NCBI GenBank assembly: GCA_021229015.1
Contig: CM037782.1
Location: forward strand, 65,410,108 to 65,474,107
DNA length: 64,000 nucleotides
Direction of reading: 5' to 3'
Source of the DNA: Solen grandis
Lineage: Eukaryota > Mollusca > Bivalvia > Adapedonta > Solenidae
A program made the translations under genes and the position numbers. The notes beneath the pieces are model-generated. The model saw only the letters and a list, made by a program, of their open reading frames with translations, was not told the origin of the DNA and made no database searches. Below are positions 20,157 through 31,953 of the stretch, piece by piece; the stretch's first letter is position 1, and the number at the start of each line of letters is the position of its first letter.

Positions 20157-21876
20157 AAGCTCACCTGAGCACAACGTTCTCATGATGAGCCATAGTGATT
20201 GCCTGTTGTCCATCATCTGTGCATGCATCCGGCATCTCCTCCTAAACCACTGGGCCAGATTTGATGAAAATTGCCTTTGATGTTCCTTGCATGAAGCTCT
20301 ACCAAATTTGTTCAAATGGTTCCAGTCCGTTACTTATGTGAAATCTTTAAAAATCTGCTCCAAAACTGCAAGGCCTAGAGCTTAGATATTTGGTATGTGG
20401 CAATGTCTTATGGACCTTTACCAAATTTGTTCAAATCATGACCCTGGGGTCAAAATTGGCCCTGCCCCAGGGGTCACTTGATTTTACCTAGACTCGCACT
20501 GGAAAAACTAGAAAAATCTTCTTTTCAGAAACAAGGCCCAGAATTTATATATTTGATGTGTAACATGACCTAGTAGACCTCTACCAATTTTGTTCAAATC
20601 ATGGCCCTGGTGTCAAAGTTAGCCCCATCCCAGGGGTCACTTGATTTTAAATAGACTTATATAAAAAAACAACTAGAAAAATCTTTTTGGCAGAAACCAC
20701 AAGGCCTTGAGTTCAGATATTTGGTGTGTAGCCTATTAGACCTCTACCAAGTTTGTTCAAATCATGGCCTTGGGGCCAAAATTGGCCCCGCCCCAGGGGT
20801 CACTTGATTTTTATATAGACTTAAATAGGAAAAACTAGAAAAATCTTCTGGTCAGAAACCACAAGGTCTGAAGTTTACTTATTTGGTGAGTAACATGGCC
20901 TAGTAGACCTCTACCAAGTTTGTTCAAATCAAGGCCTTGGGGTCAAAATTGGCCCCGCCCCAGGGGTCACTTGATTTTTACATAGACTTATTTGGAAAAA
21001 CTAGAAAAATCATTTGTCAGAAACCACAAGGTCTGGAGTTTACTTTTATGGTGTGTAACATGGCTTAGTGAACATCTACACATTTTGATCAAATCATGGC
21101 CCTGCGGTCAAAATTGGCCCCACCCTAGGGGTCACTTGATTTTACATAGACTTGTAAAGGAAAATCCTCAAAAGATCTTCTTCTCAGAATTCTCAATACC
21201 TTGAGTTAAGATGTTTACTTGTGGACCTCAACCAAGTCTTTTCAAATCATGGCCCTGTTATTAAAACTGACCCCACCCCATGTGTCACATGATTTTATAT
21301 AGACTTATTACAGCTATGACCTTCAAAGTTTGGATGGCAGGTACAGTTTTTGTTTGGAATTTAGATGATCTTCAGGGGTTTATCACTTAGGTCAGTCATG
21401 TGTATACAGGGGTTTCCTTAAGGATTTGACTTTAACTTGTCCAGGGGGCAAGTTTCTTTGAACATCTACTAGCCCCCAGTAAAAACATGTTGCCCGATCT
21501 TTAAGTTAGGTGGTGTTTGTTAATGTTTAAAACTAAATATGTGTAATATTAAGGTGAATTTTAGTTTATATGTATCAAACACAATTTACAAGCATTTCAC
21601 CCTTGATATACTGTAGAAAATAAAACCAAAAAACTAAAGATTTCATAAAATTTACATAAATAAACTTGCCCGCCGCGCTATCTTCTCTGAAAAATCACTT
21701 GCTCGGAGTGATTTTAACCCGGGCAAGGGCAAGCGGGCATCCACTTAAGAAAAACCCTTATCTTGCTGTACTTCTGCATGGATTATGTATTCAGTTTGAC
21801 TCATAATACAGTAATTGGCAATGAGGGCAATGTTTCTGAGGTGAGCGATTTAGGTCCACTATGGCCCTCTTGTTTC
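20157..21876 (+). repeat. AGCTCACC-family element, complete, ~163-bp core
   Basis: The left hairpin at 20158-20190 is followed by TAGTGATTGCCTGTTGTCC. The core has about six 160-165 bp units (CAAATCATGGCCCTGGGGTC, CCCCAGGGGTCACTTGATTT, AAAAATCTTCTTGTCAGAAACC). The right terminus GGTGAGCGATTTAGG...TATGGCCCTCTTGTTT ends near 21876. Both ends are present, so the family's size and layout can be read directly. Confidence 0.8.
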
Positions 21877-22283
21877 TGATTAAATTCAATATATCCTATA
21901 TCTCCAGAAAATTGAAACGTTAAATAAGCAAATGCAAATGCTTATATAACCCAAATATCCAATTATATTTTAAGTGTTTTTAATAAAACTTTTTTAAATT
22001 AAATATATCAATTTGGCTATTATTTTTCTAGAATTAATTATTTTCAGGATTCCAATGCTAAAATGGGGTCAGGTTTTGAGAAGAGAAAAATTTTACTTGT
22101 TTAAATACAGGCATTCACTGTAAAGTTGGCCCGTTTCTGAGGCAATGATATTTTTACCTCAGACTCACTACGCAGGGCTTATTTCAGGAATCCCACGGGG
22201 CCGAATATGGCCCCATTCCCAATGCTATCTAGGTACAATTGTTCCATATCAAGAAAAAAAATTCCCAAAGCCAAGAAATATAT
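21877..22283. other. Non-coding spacer between repeats
   Basis: AT-rich with no gene. GGCAATGATATTTTTACC near 22140 and the following sequence may be a diverged repeat fragment. Confidence 0.35.
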
Positions 22284-23588
22284 ATATTTTTAGCTCACCT
22301 GAGCCAGAGGCTCAAGGTGAGCTATTGTGACCGGTCTTCGTCCGTCGTCCGTCCGTCCGTCGTCCGTCGTCCGTCCGTCCGTCGTCCGTCAACATTTTGC
22401 TTCAAACGACATCTCCTCCTTAACCGCTTGGTCAATTTTGATAAAACTTTACAGGGATGTTCCTTGGGTGGTCCCCTTTCAAAGTTGTTCAAAGAATTGA
22501 ATTCCATTTGGAATTCTGGTTGCCATGGCAACGGAAAGAAAAAACTTAAAATGTCTTCTTCTCCAAAACAACCAACTGAATTTCAAAATGTTTTGGCACA
22601 GATGTTCCTTTGGTAAGTGTCTACCAAGAATGTTCAAATTATTTGGATCCGTAAAAAAACATGGCCGCCAGGGGCGTGGCTAGTTTTCCTTAGATGCCTA
22701 TACTCAAATCTTAAAAAATCTTCTCCTCCAAAACTGCTGGCTGAATTTCAAAATGTTTTGGCACAGATACTCCTTGAGTAAGTGTCTACCAAGATTGTTC
22801 AAATTATTTGGATCCATAAAAAAACGTGGCCGCCAGGGGCGGGGCTAGTTTTCCTTATATGTCTATAGTGAAAACTAAAAAATCTTCTTATCCAAAACTA
22901 CTGGCTTGATTTCAAATTGTTTTGGCACAGATGTTCCTTGATTAAATGTCTATCAAGACTGTTCAAATTATTTGGATCCATGAAAAAAAAATGACTGCCA
23001 TGTATGGGGCTAATTTTCCCTATATGTCTTAAGTGAAAAAACCAAAAACTGGCTGAATTTAAAATTGGGCCAGGGGTGGGGCTAATTTTCTCTATATTTC
23101 TTAAGTGAAAATTTAAAAAATCTTCTTCGTGAAAACTCCTGGTTGAATTTCAAAATGTTTTAGAACAGATGTTCCTCAGGTGCCTGTCTACTAAGATTGT
23201 TCAAATTATTTAAGCTATCATTTCCAAAATTTCTGATAATGTAAATAGCCACCATCTCTAGGCCAGGTTGGACTATGACTGATATTAGATTGTAAGTCAG
23301 GAGTTATTGCCCTTTAATTAATAAAAATGCCAGATTTCACTGTTTACACTCTAGCATCTTTGTTTCTTAAGCACTTGTTTTGAAGTTTCATAACAATGTT
23401 TAAAGCCATAATCTCTCAGTCAAGTTTGACTTGAAATTTTGACCACAGGCACTGTTCAGTTCGTGGAATTGAAGTGATCTAATGGATTATGTAGTCAGTA
23501 CTATGCTATGAATTAATAACTTGTACAGGCAGTGAATGCAGTTTTTCTCAGGTGAGCATATTTAGGGCCATTTTGGCCCTCTTGTTTA
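22284..23588 (+). repeat. AGCTCACC-family element, complete
   Basis: The left hairpin is at 22292-22323 (AGCTCACCTGAGCC...GGCTCAAGGTGAGCT), followed by a run of GTCCGTCC/GTCGTCCGTC repeats (22338-22388). The core units of about 155 bp contain GGCACAGATGTTCCTTGG, AAATTATTTGGATCC and CATGGCCGCCAGGGG. The right terminus is GGTGAGCATATTTAGGGCCATTTTGGCCCTCTTGTTT (hairpin near 23567-23581). Confidence 0.85.
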
Positions 23589-24445
23589 CAAATATTTCCC
23601 AAGTAAAACGGTTTTGTTTACATTAACAATTCTCATTTGTAAAATTATTGCACTCACTGCCTGAGGTCACGGTAAAGAATGATTTAGGTTCTTGATGAAA
23701 AAGTTAGTTTTTATGATATTTTAAGTGAACTATTGTATGAATTCCAACAAGTCAAATTTCCCAATTTTATCAATTTGATAAAAAAAAATTTCCTAATTAG
23801 CTAGTTTTACTGATAAAAAAAATTCCCAAATTTGGCAGGGGCCTTTTTCCCCAAAAAATCTGAAAAAAGCCCTGCTACGTTACAGGTACGCAAAGGATAT
23901 TGGCCAATTTAGTCAGGAGTTATAGAATAAAAAAAAAAATTATTTTTTTTTAAAAAAAAAACGCTTCTTGAAACAAAAAGGTCTAGAGCTTAGATATACG
24001 ATGTGTGTCATTGTCTAGTCGTCCTTTGCCAAGTTTTGGCCTTGCCCGATGTTATTTTTTTTTAATTTATTTATTTTTTTTTTTTTTACAGTCTTATATA
24101 GGGATATAGCTATAACCTTTAATTTTTGAGTACAGGTACAATTTTATTTTTAAAATTGATCATGACCCTTATTTGGACAAGTGGTAAATAATTATTGTGT
24201 GGCATTGAACTTTGACCTTGTATGACCTTCTACATGACCCAGTGATCTACTTTTGTATTTTTAAGCCACTTACTTCAGATTTGGGCCAAAGGTACTGTTT
24301 GATGTCTGAAATTGATATGATCTTGCTGTATTATTGTATGGATAATGTGTTCAGTATAATTATGCTACAATATATTAACTTGTACAGACAAGCAAGGCAA
24401 TGTTTTTCAGGGGAGCGATTCAGGGCCATCATGGCCCTCTTGTTG
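23589..24445 (+). repeat. Repeat fragment with AGCTCACC-family right end
   Basis: The first part is AT-rich without a gene, including poly-A and poly-T stretches at 23930-23960 and 24057-24087. From about 23960 it resembles core units of the family and ends in the right terminus AGGGCCATCATGGCCCTCTTGTT (24421-24445). No left end was seen, so it is 5' truncated. Confidence 0.65.
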
Positions 24446-24592
24446 TATTGTTGTCATTAATACATTATTGGAATTGTTTCAAAGAGTAAGATTAAATCAA
24501 TATATGGTATAAAATTCTCTGAATACATTGTTAAAAATAGCGAAACCAGCAGTGTTGCTTAAGATTTGTTTTTGTTGTTTTTTGTTTGTTTT

Positions 24593-25748
24593 TAGCTCAC
24601 CTGAGCACAACGTTCTCATGGTGAGCTATTAGGATCACCCTGTGTCTGTGTTTGTGCATCGTCAACAATTTGTTTTAAATGACATCTCCTCTGAAAAACT
24701 GGACATAATTTGATTAAACTTGGCAGGGATGATCCTTGGGTGAACTTTCACAAAAGTTGCCAAAATAAACTTGATCCATGTAGAACTCTGGTTGCCATGG
24801 CAACGGAAAGAAAAAAAATATGAAAACTTAAAAAATTATCTCCTTCAAAACTACTGGCCAGATTTCAAAATGTTTTAGTACAGATGTTCCTTCAGTAGCA
24901 CTCTACAAAGATTGCTAAAATTATTCACATCTGTAAAAAAAAACATGACCCCCGGGGGCAGCCCTGCCCTTATATTGCCTTATATGTATATAGTAAAATC
25001 CTTAAAGTTGTAATACTACCCAAAATCAATGCAATAAATGCAGAAAATAATGTGAAAACATGAATCTTTCTTTTGATGAAATGCAAAATATTGCCACTGT
25101 AGGTCAAACGATTGATGTCGATAGAATCATCAATATATTAAATGACTAAAGAAAATTAATTCTCCTATCCTTTCACGAAAATTTCTCGAATATTCACATG
25201 AAGATTTCCTGAATCGATCAAGCTCTGTCACAATCATAGGTCATGCAAAATCATAAGCATTTGTAACCAAACAGGTGTCTGGCAAATGTCCCCATATGTC
25301 TTACCCGTGCACAGTAGCACAGTTCCCTTGTGAATAATGAGGTGTTTATAAACACTATATAAACCACCTAAAGCCACAATAGTTCTTTAGAGAAAACAAA
25401 TTAATTTATTCTCTAGTTGCATAACATTTGTTTTTCATTGGAGAAATACTTCAATAAAGTTGAGCACTATACTCCCACATGAATTTTTTATTTTTAGATG
25501 ACTTGTAATTATATTTATGTAAATTAGGCAGTGTCCGGAACATGTTTGAACCTTCACAAAAGTTGCTAATAAAACTTGATCCATGTAGAACTCTGGTTGC
25601 AATGGTAATGGAAAGAAATGAATTAAGAAAACTTTAAAAATCATCTCTTTCAAAACTGCTGGCCAGATTTCAAATGTTTTAGTACAGATGTTCCTTTGGT
25701 AAACCTATACTCATGTGAGCGATTCAGGGCCTCTATGGCCCTCTTGTT
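24593..25748 (+). repeat. AGCTCACC-family element with internal insertion
   Basis: The left hairpin is at 24594-24627. Core units run to about 25003 and resume near 25540 (GTTGCTAATAAAACTTGATCC). The right terminus TGAGCGATTCAGGGCC...ATGGCCCTCTTGTT is at 25717-25748. The roughly 535 bases between 25004 and 25540 do not match the family and look like a later insertion; I could not identify it. Confidence 0.7.
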
Positions 25749-26064
25749 CTTAACTTAATATCAGGTCAAAAGATAAAAAACATTTATATAAGGTATATAA
25801 TAGACTTTTCCATAGTTATAGGTTCATAGACTTCTCTTTTGAGTGTTGGAAGTGACTCTTATGTTTTGAAGTAATTTGTGCAATAATTGACAAACTTGCC
25901 CATGGTCCTCTACTGTTGTTTTATGGTTTTGATCCCCTAAAGAATATGTCCTTCTGATGGTTGGCTAGTTCTTATTTAGTCGGTATAGAAATTGTACTTT
26001 TTTATCTGGAATTTTAATCAAGATTAAACTGAATTGTGATGGTACTCATGATGACTCTCTTGTT
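25749..26064. repeat. Diverged element fragment
   Basis: Ends in GATGACTCTCTTGTTTT (26050-26066), a degenerate right terminus of the same family. It lies immediately before the candidate first exon of the VAMP-like gene, and its pyrimidine tract could serve as that exon's acceptor tract. Confidence 0.4.
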
Positions 26065-26081
26065 TTATCAAATTGGATCAC

Positions 26082-26143
26082 ATGTCACCAAAAGATGTTA
26101 AGAAAACAAAACCTGAGGAGGAACAAAATACTCATCCGAGAAA
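26082..26143 (+). CDS. Possible N-terminal exon of the VAMP-like gene
   Basis: An ATG at 26082 opens a frame reading MSPKDVKKTKPEEEQNTHPR plus AA, ending at a good donor (AAA|GTAAGA, 26144). The composition is hydrophilic and Lys/Glu-rich, as in the short variable N-termini of VAMP proteins. The two left-over bases pair in phase with the micro-exon at 26425-26465. If the start lies further upstream (exon 18113-18168), an AG at 26094-26095 would be the acceptor. Confidence 0.45.
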
Positions 26144-26424
26144 GTAAGAAACTGCATAGAGACTTTTTCTTCAAGTACTTTAGCTAAAATTAATCTAATT
26201 AATTACGCTAGTTATGTCTTCAGTTCGATTTAATATTCTTTGCATTTCTAACACTGAGCCACTGGAATAGGTATTGTGCTCACTGTATTGGTTCCTTTAG
26301 TATTCACTTTCAGGATGAAGTATGGAACAGCTTTTATGTTATGCAATCGTTTAGTATGTTAAATCAAAACATATTTCTTAATCACCGTTAAACGTTTTTA
26401 AAACTAATACTAATTTCTTTCAAG

Positions 26425-26465
26425 GGTTCCTGGGTTGGATCAGTACATTGTGCCATGCAGGAAAG
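26425..26465 (+). CDS. Possible 41-bp exon of the VAMP-like gene
   Basis: Preceded by CTAATTTCTTTCAAG, a convincing branch-pyrimidine-AG acceptor, and followed by a weak donor GTTTGA. In phase with its neighbours it reads (K)VPGLDQYIVPCRK and leaves one base, exactly what the exon at 30145 needs (G|AC). Both phases fitting by chance would be about one in nine. Confidence 0.4.
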
Positions 26466-26489
26466 GTTTGAGATTGATCTCCCTCTCTT

Positions 26490-27491
26490 TGTATCCTATA
26501 CTTATATGATAGGTACATATGTATATTGAGTTTATCATGCTAGGTACATATGTATATTGTATCCTATACTTATATGCTAGGTACATATGTATATTGAGTT
26601 TATCATGCTAGGTGCATATGTATATTGTATCCTATACTTATTAGCTAGGTACATATGTATATTGAGTTTATCATGCTAGGTACATTTGTATATTGTATCC
26701 TATACTTATATGCTAGGTACATTTGTATATTGTATCCTATACTTATATGCTAGGTACATTTGTATATTGTATCCTATACTTATATGCTAGGTACCAAGGA
26801 TCCTAAAAACCGATTTTTTACCGGTTTTGACCGATTTTGATCTCAATCGACCGGTTCAGATTTCAAAAAGTACCCAAAAAATCGGTCGAAAAAAAATCCA
26901 TAATCCTCGTCTAAAACTTTCAAAATCGGTCCAAACGGTTCATAATAGTCTCTCTTACACACCAATTGACCTACTTCTTGAATTTCCGGTGTGCCCTCGG
27001 GGCAGGTGTCAGTGGGGGTCAGGCAGGGACACCCGTCTAGGTCATTATTGGGCAGTTAAGATGAATGGATTGACGGTTTGTACTTAGCGGTTATTTGGAC
27101 GGTGCCGTGTAATTATCTATGCCGTAATAATGGACCATTGCTTGTTTGCAAACTGTAACCGGTCGACTTTTAAATGCGGTAATTAATGACAATATCAAAG
27201 GCTAATCAAAATGTTTGATCTCCTTACTAATTTGTAATTTGTAAGAACAAAATAAACAACACCAAAACGACTGCTTCCAACAATTTATTGATTCGTTAGA
27301 GTCATATACAGACCGTCATATACATGCACTTCCGGTAAACAAACTTTCGATTTCGTAGAGGTAAATATTGCAGAAAAATACCTTATTATGCCAACAGGAT
27401 GCTGAAATATAATAAAAGATCTATTTTCACACTGCAAATGATTCAGGGTATGTTGATTGAAAATATCAATGTTATTTTTTTTTCGGTTATG

Positions 27492-27523
<32 letters not shown>

Positions 27524-28460
27524 TACGGAACGGAATTGTTGTAAAGGGGGGGGGGGGGGGATTTTGCCGTCGACCGGTTGAGATTCCAAAATTTTAGGAT
27601 CCCTGCTAGGTACATATGTATATTGAGTTTATCATGCTAGGTACATATGTATATTGTATCCTATACTTATATGCTAGGTACATATGTATATTGTATCCTA
27701 TACTTATATGCTAGGTAACATATGTATATTGTATCCAATACTTATATGCTAGGTACATATGTATATTGTATCCTATACTTATATGCTAGGTAACATATGT
27801 ATATTGTATCCTATACTTATATGCTAGGTACATATGTATATTGTATCCTATACTTATATGCTAGGTACATATGTATATTGTATCCTATACTTATATGCTA
27901 GGTAACATATGTATATTGTACCATACTTATATGCTAGGTAACATATGTATATTGTATCCAATACTTATATGCTAGGTAACATATGTATATTGTATCCAAT
28001 ACTTATATGCTAGGTAACATATGTATATTGTATCCTATACTTATATGCTAGGTAACATATGTATATTGTATCCTATACTTATATGCTAGGTAACATATGT
28101 ATATTGTATCCTATACTTATATGCTAGGTACATATGTATATTGTATCCTATACTTATATGCTAGGTAACATATGTATATTGTATCCAATACTTATATGCT
28201 AGGTAACATATGTATATTGTATCCAATACTTATATGCTAGGTACATATGTATATTGTATCCTATACTTATATGCTAGGTAACATATGTATATTGTATCCT
28301 ATACTTATATGCTAGGTAACATATGTATATTGTATCCAATACTTATATGCTAGGTACATATGTATATTGTATCCTATACTTATATGCTAGGTACATATGT
28401 ATATTGTATCCTATACTTATATGCTAGGTAACATATGTATATTGTATCCAATACTTATAT
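26490..28460 (+). repeat. ~37-bp minisatellite in a VAMP-like gene intron
   Basis: Unit TATATGCTAGGTACATATG plus TATATTGTATCCTATACT, about 37-38 bp, repeated some 30 times, with variants GGTAACATATG and ATCCAATACT. The array is split by a hAT element at 26795-27605. The first units alternate with a TTGAGTTTATCATGCTAGG form. Confidence 0.95.
26795..27605. mobile_element. Non-autonomous hAT-type element, 8-bp TSD
   Basis: An 811-bp insertion is flanked by the exact 8-bp duplication CTAGGTAC (26787-26794 and 27606-27613), which is part of the host minisatellite unit. The terminal inverted repeats are CAAGGATCCTAAAA (left) and CAGGGATCCTAAAA (right, read inward). An 8-bp duplication with CAGGG-type ends is characteristic of hAT transposons. 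There is no transposase frame. The interior has repeated ACCGGTTTTGACCG-like motifs near the left end, matched by ACCGGTCGACGG near the right, and long G runs (27499-27522 and 27546-27560). Confidence 0.9.
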
Positions 28461-28594
28461 GCCACGGTTAATAATTTGTCTGCACTGTTTAATCGGACCA
28501 ATTTCATAATGGTTAATAGTCCAATTTATGCCACGGTTAATAATTTGTCTGCACTGTTTAATCGGACCAATTTCATAATGGTTAATAGTCCAAG
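28461..28594 (+). repeat. Tandem duplication, 69-bp unit
   Basis: The segment GCCACGGTTAATAATTTGTC...GGTTAATAGTCCAA is present twice in direct succession (starts at 28461 and 28530) with no visible difference apart from the junction. It adjoins the right edge of the minisatellite. Confidence 0.95.
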
Positions 28595-29535
28595 GTTTTC
28601 CCCAGGCACGTGCGACTAGCCTGCCATTGTGCGACCTGCCATATCATAACCCCTACTCTGACCCATGTTTACATGCACTGAAATACACAGGCTGTGTATA
28701 CAATCTCCAAGTCACCTGTCGCTTGCATTTGATTGACAGATCAGCCAATTGCGTGTCGAATTTTATCACAGCATCAGTCTTGACCAAGATGCGCCATGTT
28801 TGTGTTGGTAATAATCGTGCATTAATTCTACTAAATTAGTGAAAAGCACTGATTACAGCATTAATATTCGAAAGAATGTGCGAGAGACAACCATAAAATT
28901 TGAAGGGAAAAATTTAAACGAGAGTCATTAAAAAGACGAAAATTAATTGGCCCCCCAATGAGCATAAGTATGTCGAACTCAAAAGTACAGCGAGCAAATA
29001 AAGAAAATAAAACAATGGATTTACTTCCCAGGGCAAAAATGTGTTTTTGTTTTTTTTCTGTCTCAACATCTGTTGATCTGTAATTTGGGTCATCATGTTT
29101 TAATTATTGAAATCCAGCTCAGGCTGTCCTCTGCTATAATATAATCTTAATGGGTCTGGATTAGTAGAGATTAGACCATTACGTTACATTTTGGAGTTTA
29201 CTCAGTTCATGTAAATTTAAACACCGTTGAACTAGCAGCATAATCGGACATTTTCTATGAAAAGATCACCTGTAATTTGATGGTCGTTGCATTACGACTG
29301 AATATATTCAACTTCAAAATCAACAACTACAAGATGAAAAGAGAAAGAGCAATGCTGTTTTTGGTTAAAATAAATGTTATTTGATATGCTTCCACATACT
29401 ATCTCTCCTACATCTGTTCAGCATTTTCTTTTTCATATTTTTTTATTAAAAAAAAATAAATTTAAAAAACATTGTAGCCACAGGCATATCACAAAAAGTG
29501 CATTCAGGTTTTGAGAAAGACAATATAGCTTAATA
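28595..29535. other. Intronic non-coding DNA
   Basis: No exon with convincing signals was found. The open frames 28627-28839 and 28914-29096 have no domain. Confidence 0.4.
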
Positions 29536-29539
29536 TGTT

Positions 29540-29845
29540 CATTGACTGACATTGAATTAGCTTGGGGACTCATTATTTATCCAGAAACTCTGACATTGAA
29601 TTAGCTTGGGGACTCATTATTTATCCAGGAACTCTGATATTGAATTAGCTTGGGGAATCATTATTTATCCAGGAACTCTGATATTGAATTAGCTTGGGGA
29701 CTCATTATTTATCCAGGAACTCTGATATTGAATTAGCTTGGGGAATCATTTTTTATCCAGGAACTCTGATATTGAATGAGTTTGGGGACTCATTATTTAT
29801 CCAGGAACTCTGATATTGAATTAGCTTGGGGAATCATTATTTTCA
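29540..29845 (+). repeat. 45-bp tandem repeat, about seven copies
   Basis: Unit TGATATTGAATTAGCTTGGG plus GACTCATTATTTATCCAGGAACTC, about 45 bp. Copies differ by one or two bases (GGGGACTC or GGGGAATC). Confidence 0.95.
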
Positions 29846-30144
29846 AACATGTGAGTCCTTGGACTCACAACATGGAATTTCTAGATTAATCACTGTATAA
29901 TACTGAAACATTGCTGACTGCAGAGTTAAAATGCATTTCTAGATAAAATTCATGATAAATAATATCATGAAGACATAGGTCTATTTACTTTTGATTAAAT
30001 TCAGGGATCAGACCTATTGATTAGAAAGATATGCACCATTTGACCCATAGTAATGAATTTCTAGATTAATCTCTGAAACATGCATTTTGTTTAACACTTT
30101 GTTATCATTTGACTTTGTATAAAACAGTTGCTTTACTTGACCAG

Positions 30145-30300
30145 ACACTAGCGATGCCAGCACGCCACTACTACGAAGTTCATCTGACCGTCTGTCAAAC
30201 ATGAAGGGTCAAGTAGACGAGGTGAAGACCATTATGAAAGATAACATTGAAAAAGTGATAGACAGAGGCGACAAGGTCACAGACCTCCAAGACAGAACGG
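30145..30300 (+). CDS. VAMP-like R-SNARE, SNARE-motif exon
   Basis: The exon lies between acceptor GCTTTACTTGACCAG and donor GTATGT and encodes 51 full codons. The protein reads TSDASTPLLRSSSDRLSNMK, then GQVDEVKTIMKDNIEKVIDR and GDKVTDLQDRT, which is the first half of a VAMP/synaptobrevin coiled-coil SNARE motif. The Arg in EKVIDRGDK is the ionic zero-layer residue that defines R-SNAREs. R-SNAREs sit on vesicles and pair with three Q-SNARE helices to drive membrane fusion. There is no longin domain. The Ser/Leu-rich segment before the helix and the sequence GQVDEV...DNIEKVIDRG suggest the VAMP4/VAMP8/VAMP5 group rather than neuronal synaptobrevin, but I cannot fix the orthologue. It joins in phase (G|AT) to the exon at 36350. 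Confidence 0.92.
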
Positions 30301-31953
30301 GTATGTACACATATACACACATTGTGTATGAGACAGAGAGAGCTTTTTTAATATAAATTATAAACATTGTAAACAAATCTCAATACGTATTGACATTCTG
30401 AGTAAGATGGAAATCAATCGAAACATTGCTGCTAATTAAATATTTAGAATTTGATTTTTTTACTTACATGATAGAGATTGTTTAATATTGCCTGTGACAG
30501 GTCCAATTGAGTATATACCCACCAACATGACACACTCATCCTGTGTAACTGCCCAGATAAATCATGCACCAAAAAGTATATTATAAACATGCCCACCCTG
30601 TGTAACCACTTTGAGTCCTTTAGGTATCCTGTTCCAAAAAATGCAACATAGACACACTCATAATGTGTAACCTCTCTGAGGCCCTGACATTTTGTGCACC
30701 AAACAGTACATTATAGACACATTCGTCATGTGTAACCATACTGAGACACTGACCTTTTGTGCACCAAAAAGTGTGACAGGGACACACTTATCATGTGTAA
30801 CCTCTCTGACGCCCTGACATATTGTGCACCAAATAGTACATCAAAGACACACTCATCATGTGTAAACTCTCTGAGGCCCTGACATTTTGTGCACCAAACA
30901 GTACATTATAGACACACTCATCATGTGTAACCTCTCTGAGGCCCTGACATTTTGTGCACCAAACAGTACATTATAGACACACTCATCATGTGTAACCATA
31001 CTGAGACACTGACCTTTTGTGCACCAAAAAGTGCGACAGGGACACACTTATCATGTGTAACCTCTCTGACGCCCTGAGATATTGTGCACCAAATAGTACA
31101 TTAAAGACACACTCATCATGTGTAAACTCTCTGAGGCCCTGATGTATTGTCCTACAAAAAGTATATTATAAACACACACTCATCATGTGTAACCTCTCTG
31201 AGGCTCTGATGTATTGTGCTACAAAAAGTACATTATAAACACACACTCATCATGTGTAACCTCTCTGAGGCCCTGATGTATTGTGCTACAAAAAGTAATT
31301 ATTGTGCTACAAAAAGTACATTATAAACACACACTCATCATGTGTAAACTCTCTGAGGGCCTGACATATGGAGTACCAAACAGTACATTATAGACACACT
31401 CATCATTGTAACCTCTTTGATGCCCATATGTATTGTGCACCAAACAGTACATTATAGATACACTCATCATGTGTAACCTCTCTGAGGGCCTGACGTTTTA
31501 TGCACCAAACAGTACATTATAGATACACACATCATGTGTAACCAAGCTTAGGTCCCAATGTATTGTGCACCAAACAGTACATTATAGACACACTCATCAT
31601 GTGTAACCTCTCTGAGGCCCTGATATTGTGCTCCAAAAAGTACATTATAAACACACACTCATCATGTGTAACCTCTCTGAGGCCCTGACATTTTGTGCAC
31701 CAAAAAGTACATTATAAACACACACTCATCATGTGTAACCTCTCTGAGGCCCTGACGTATTGTGCACCAAAAAGTACATTATAAACACACACTCATCATG
31801 TGTAAACTCTCTGAGGTCCTGATGTATTGTGCTACAAAAAGTACAGTACATTATAGACACACTCATCATGTGTAACCTCTCTGAGGCCCTGACATATTGG
31901 TAACCAAAAAGTACATTATAGACACACTCCTCATGTGTAACCTCTCTGAGGGC

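Noticed and set aside
22322..22616. Coding frames over the GTCCGTC block (RRPSVRRPS)
   Set aside because: Low-complexity translation of GTCCGTC repeats inside a repeat element.
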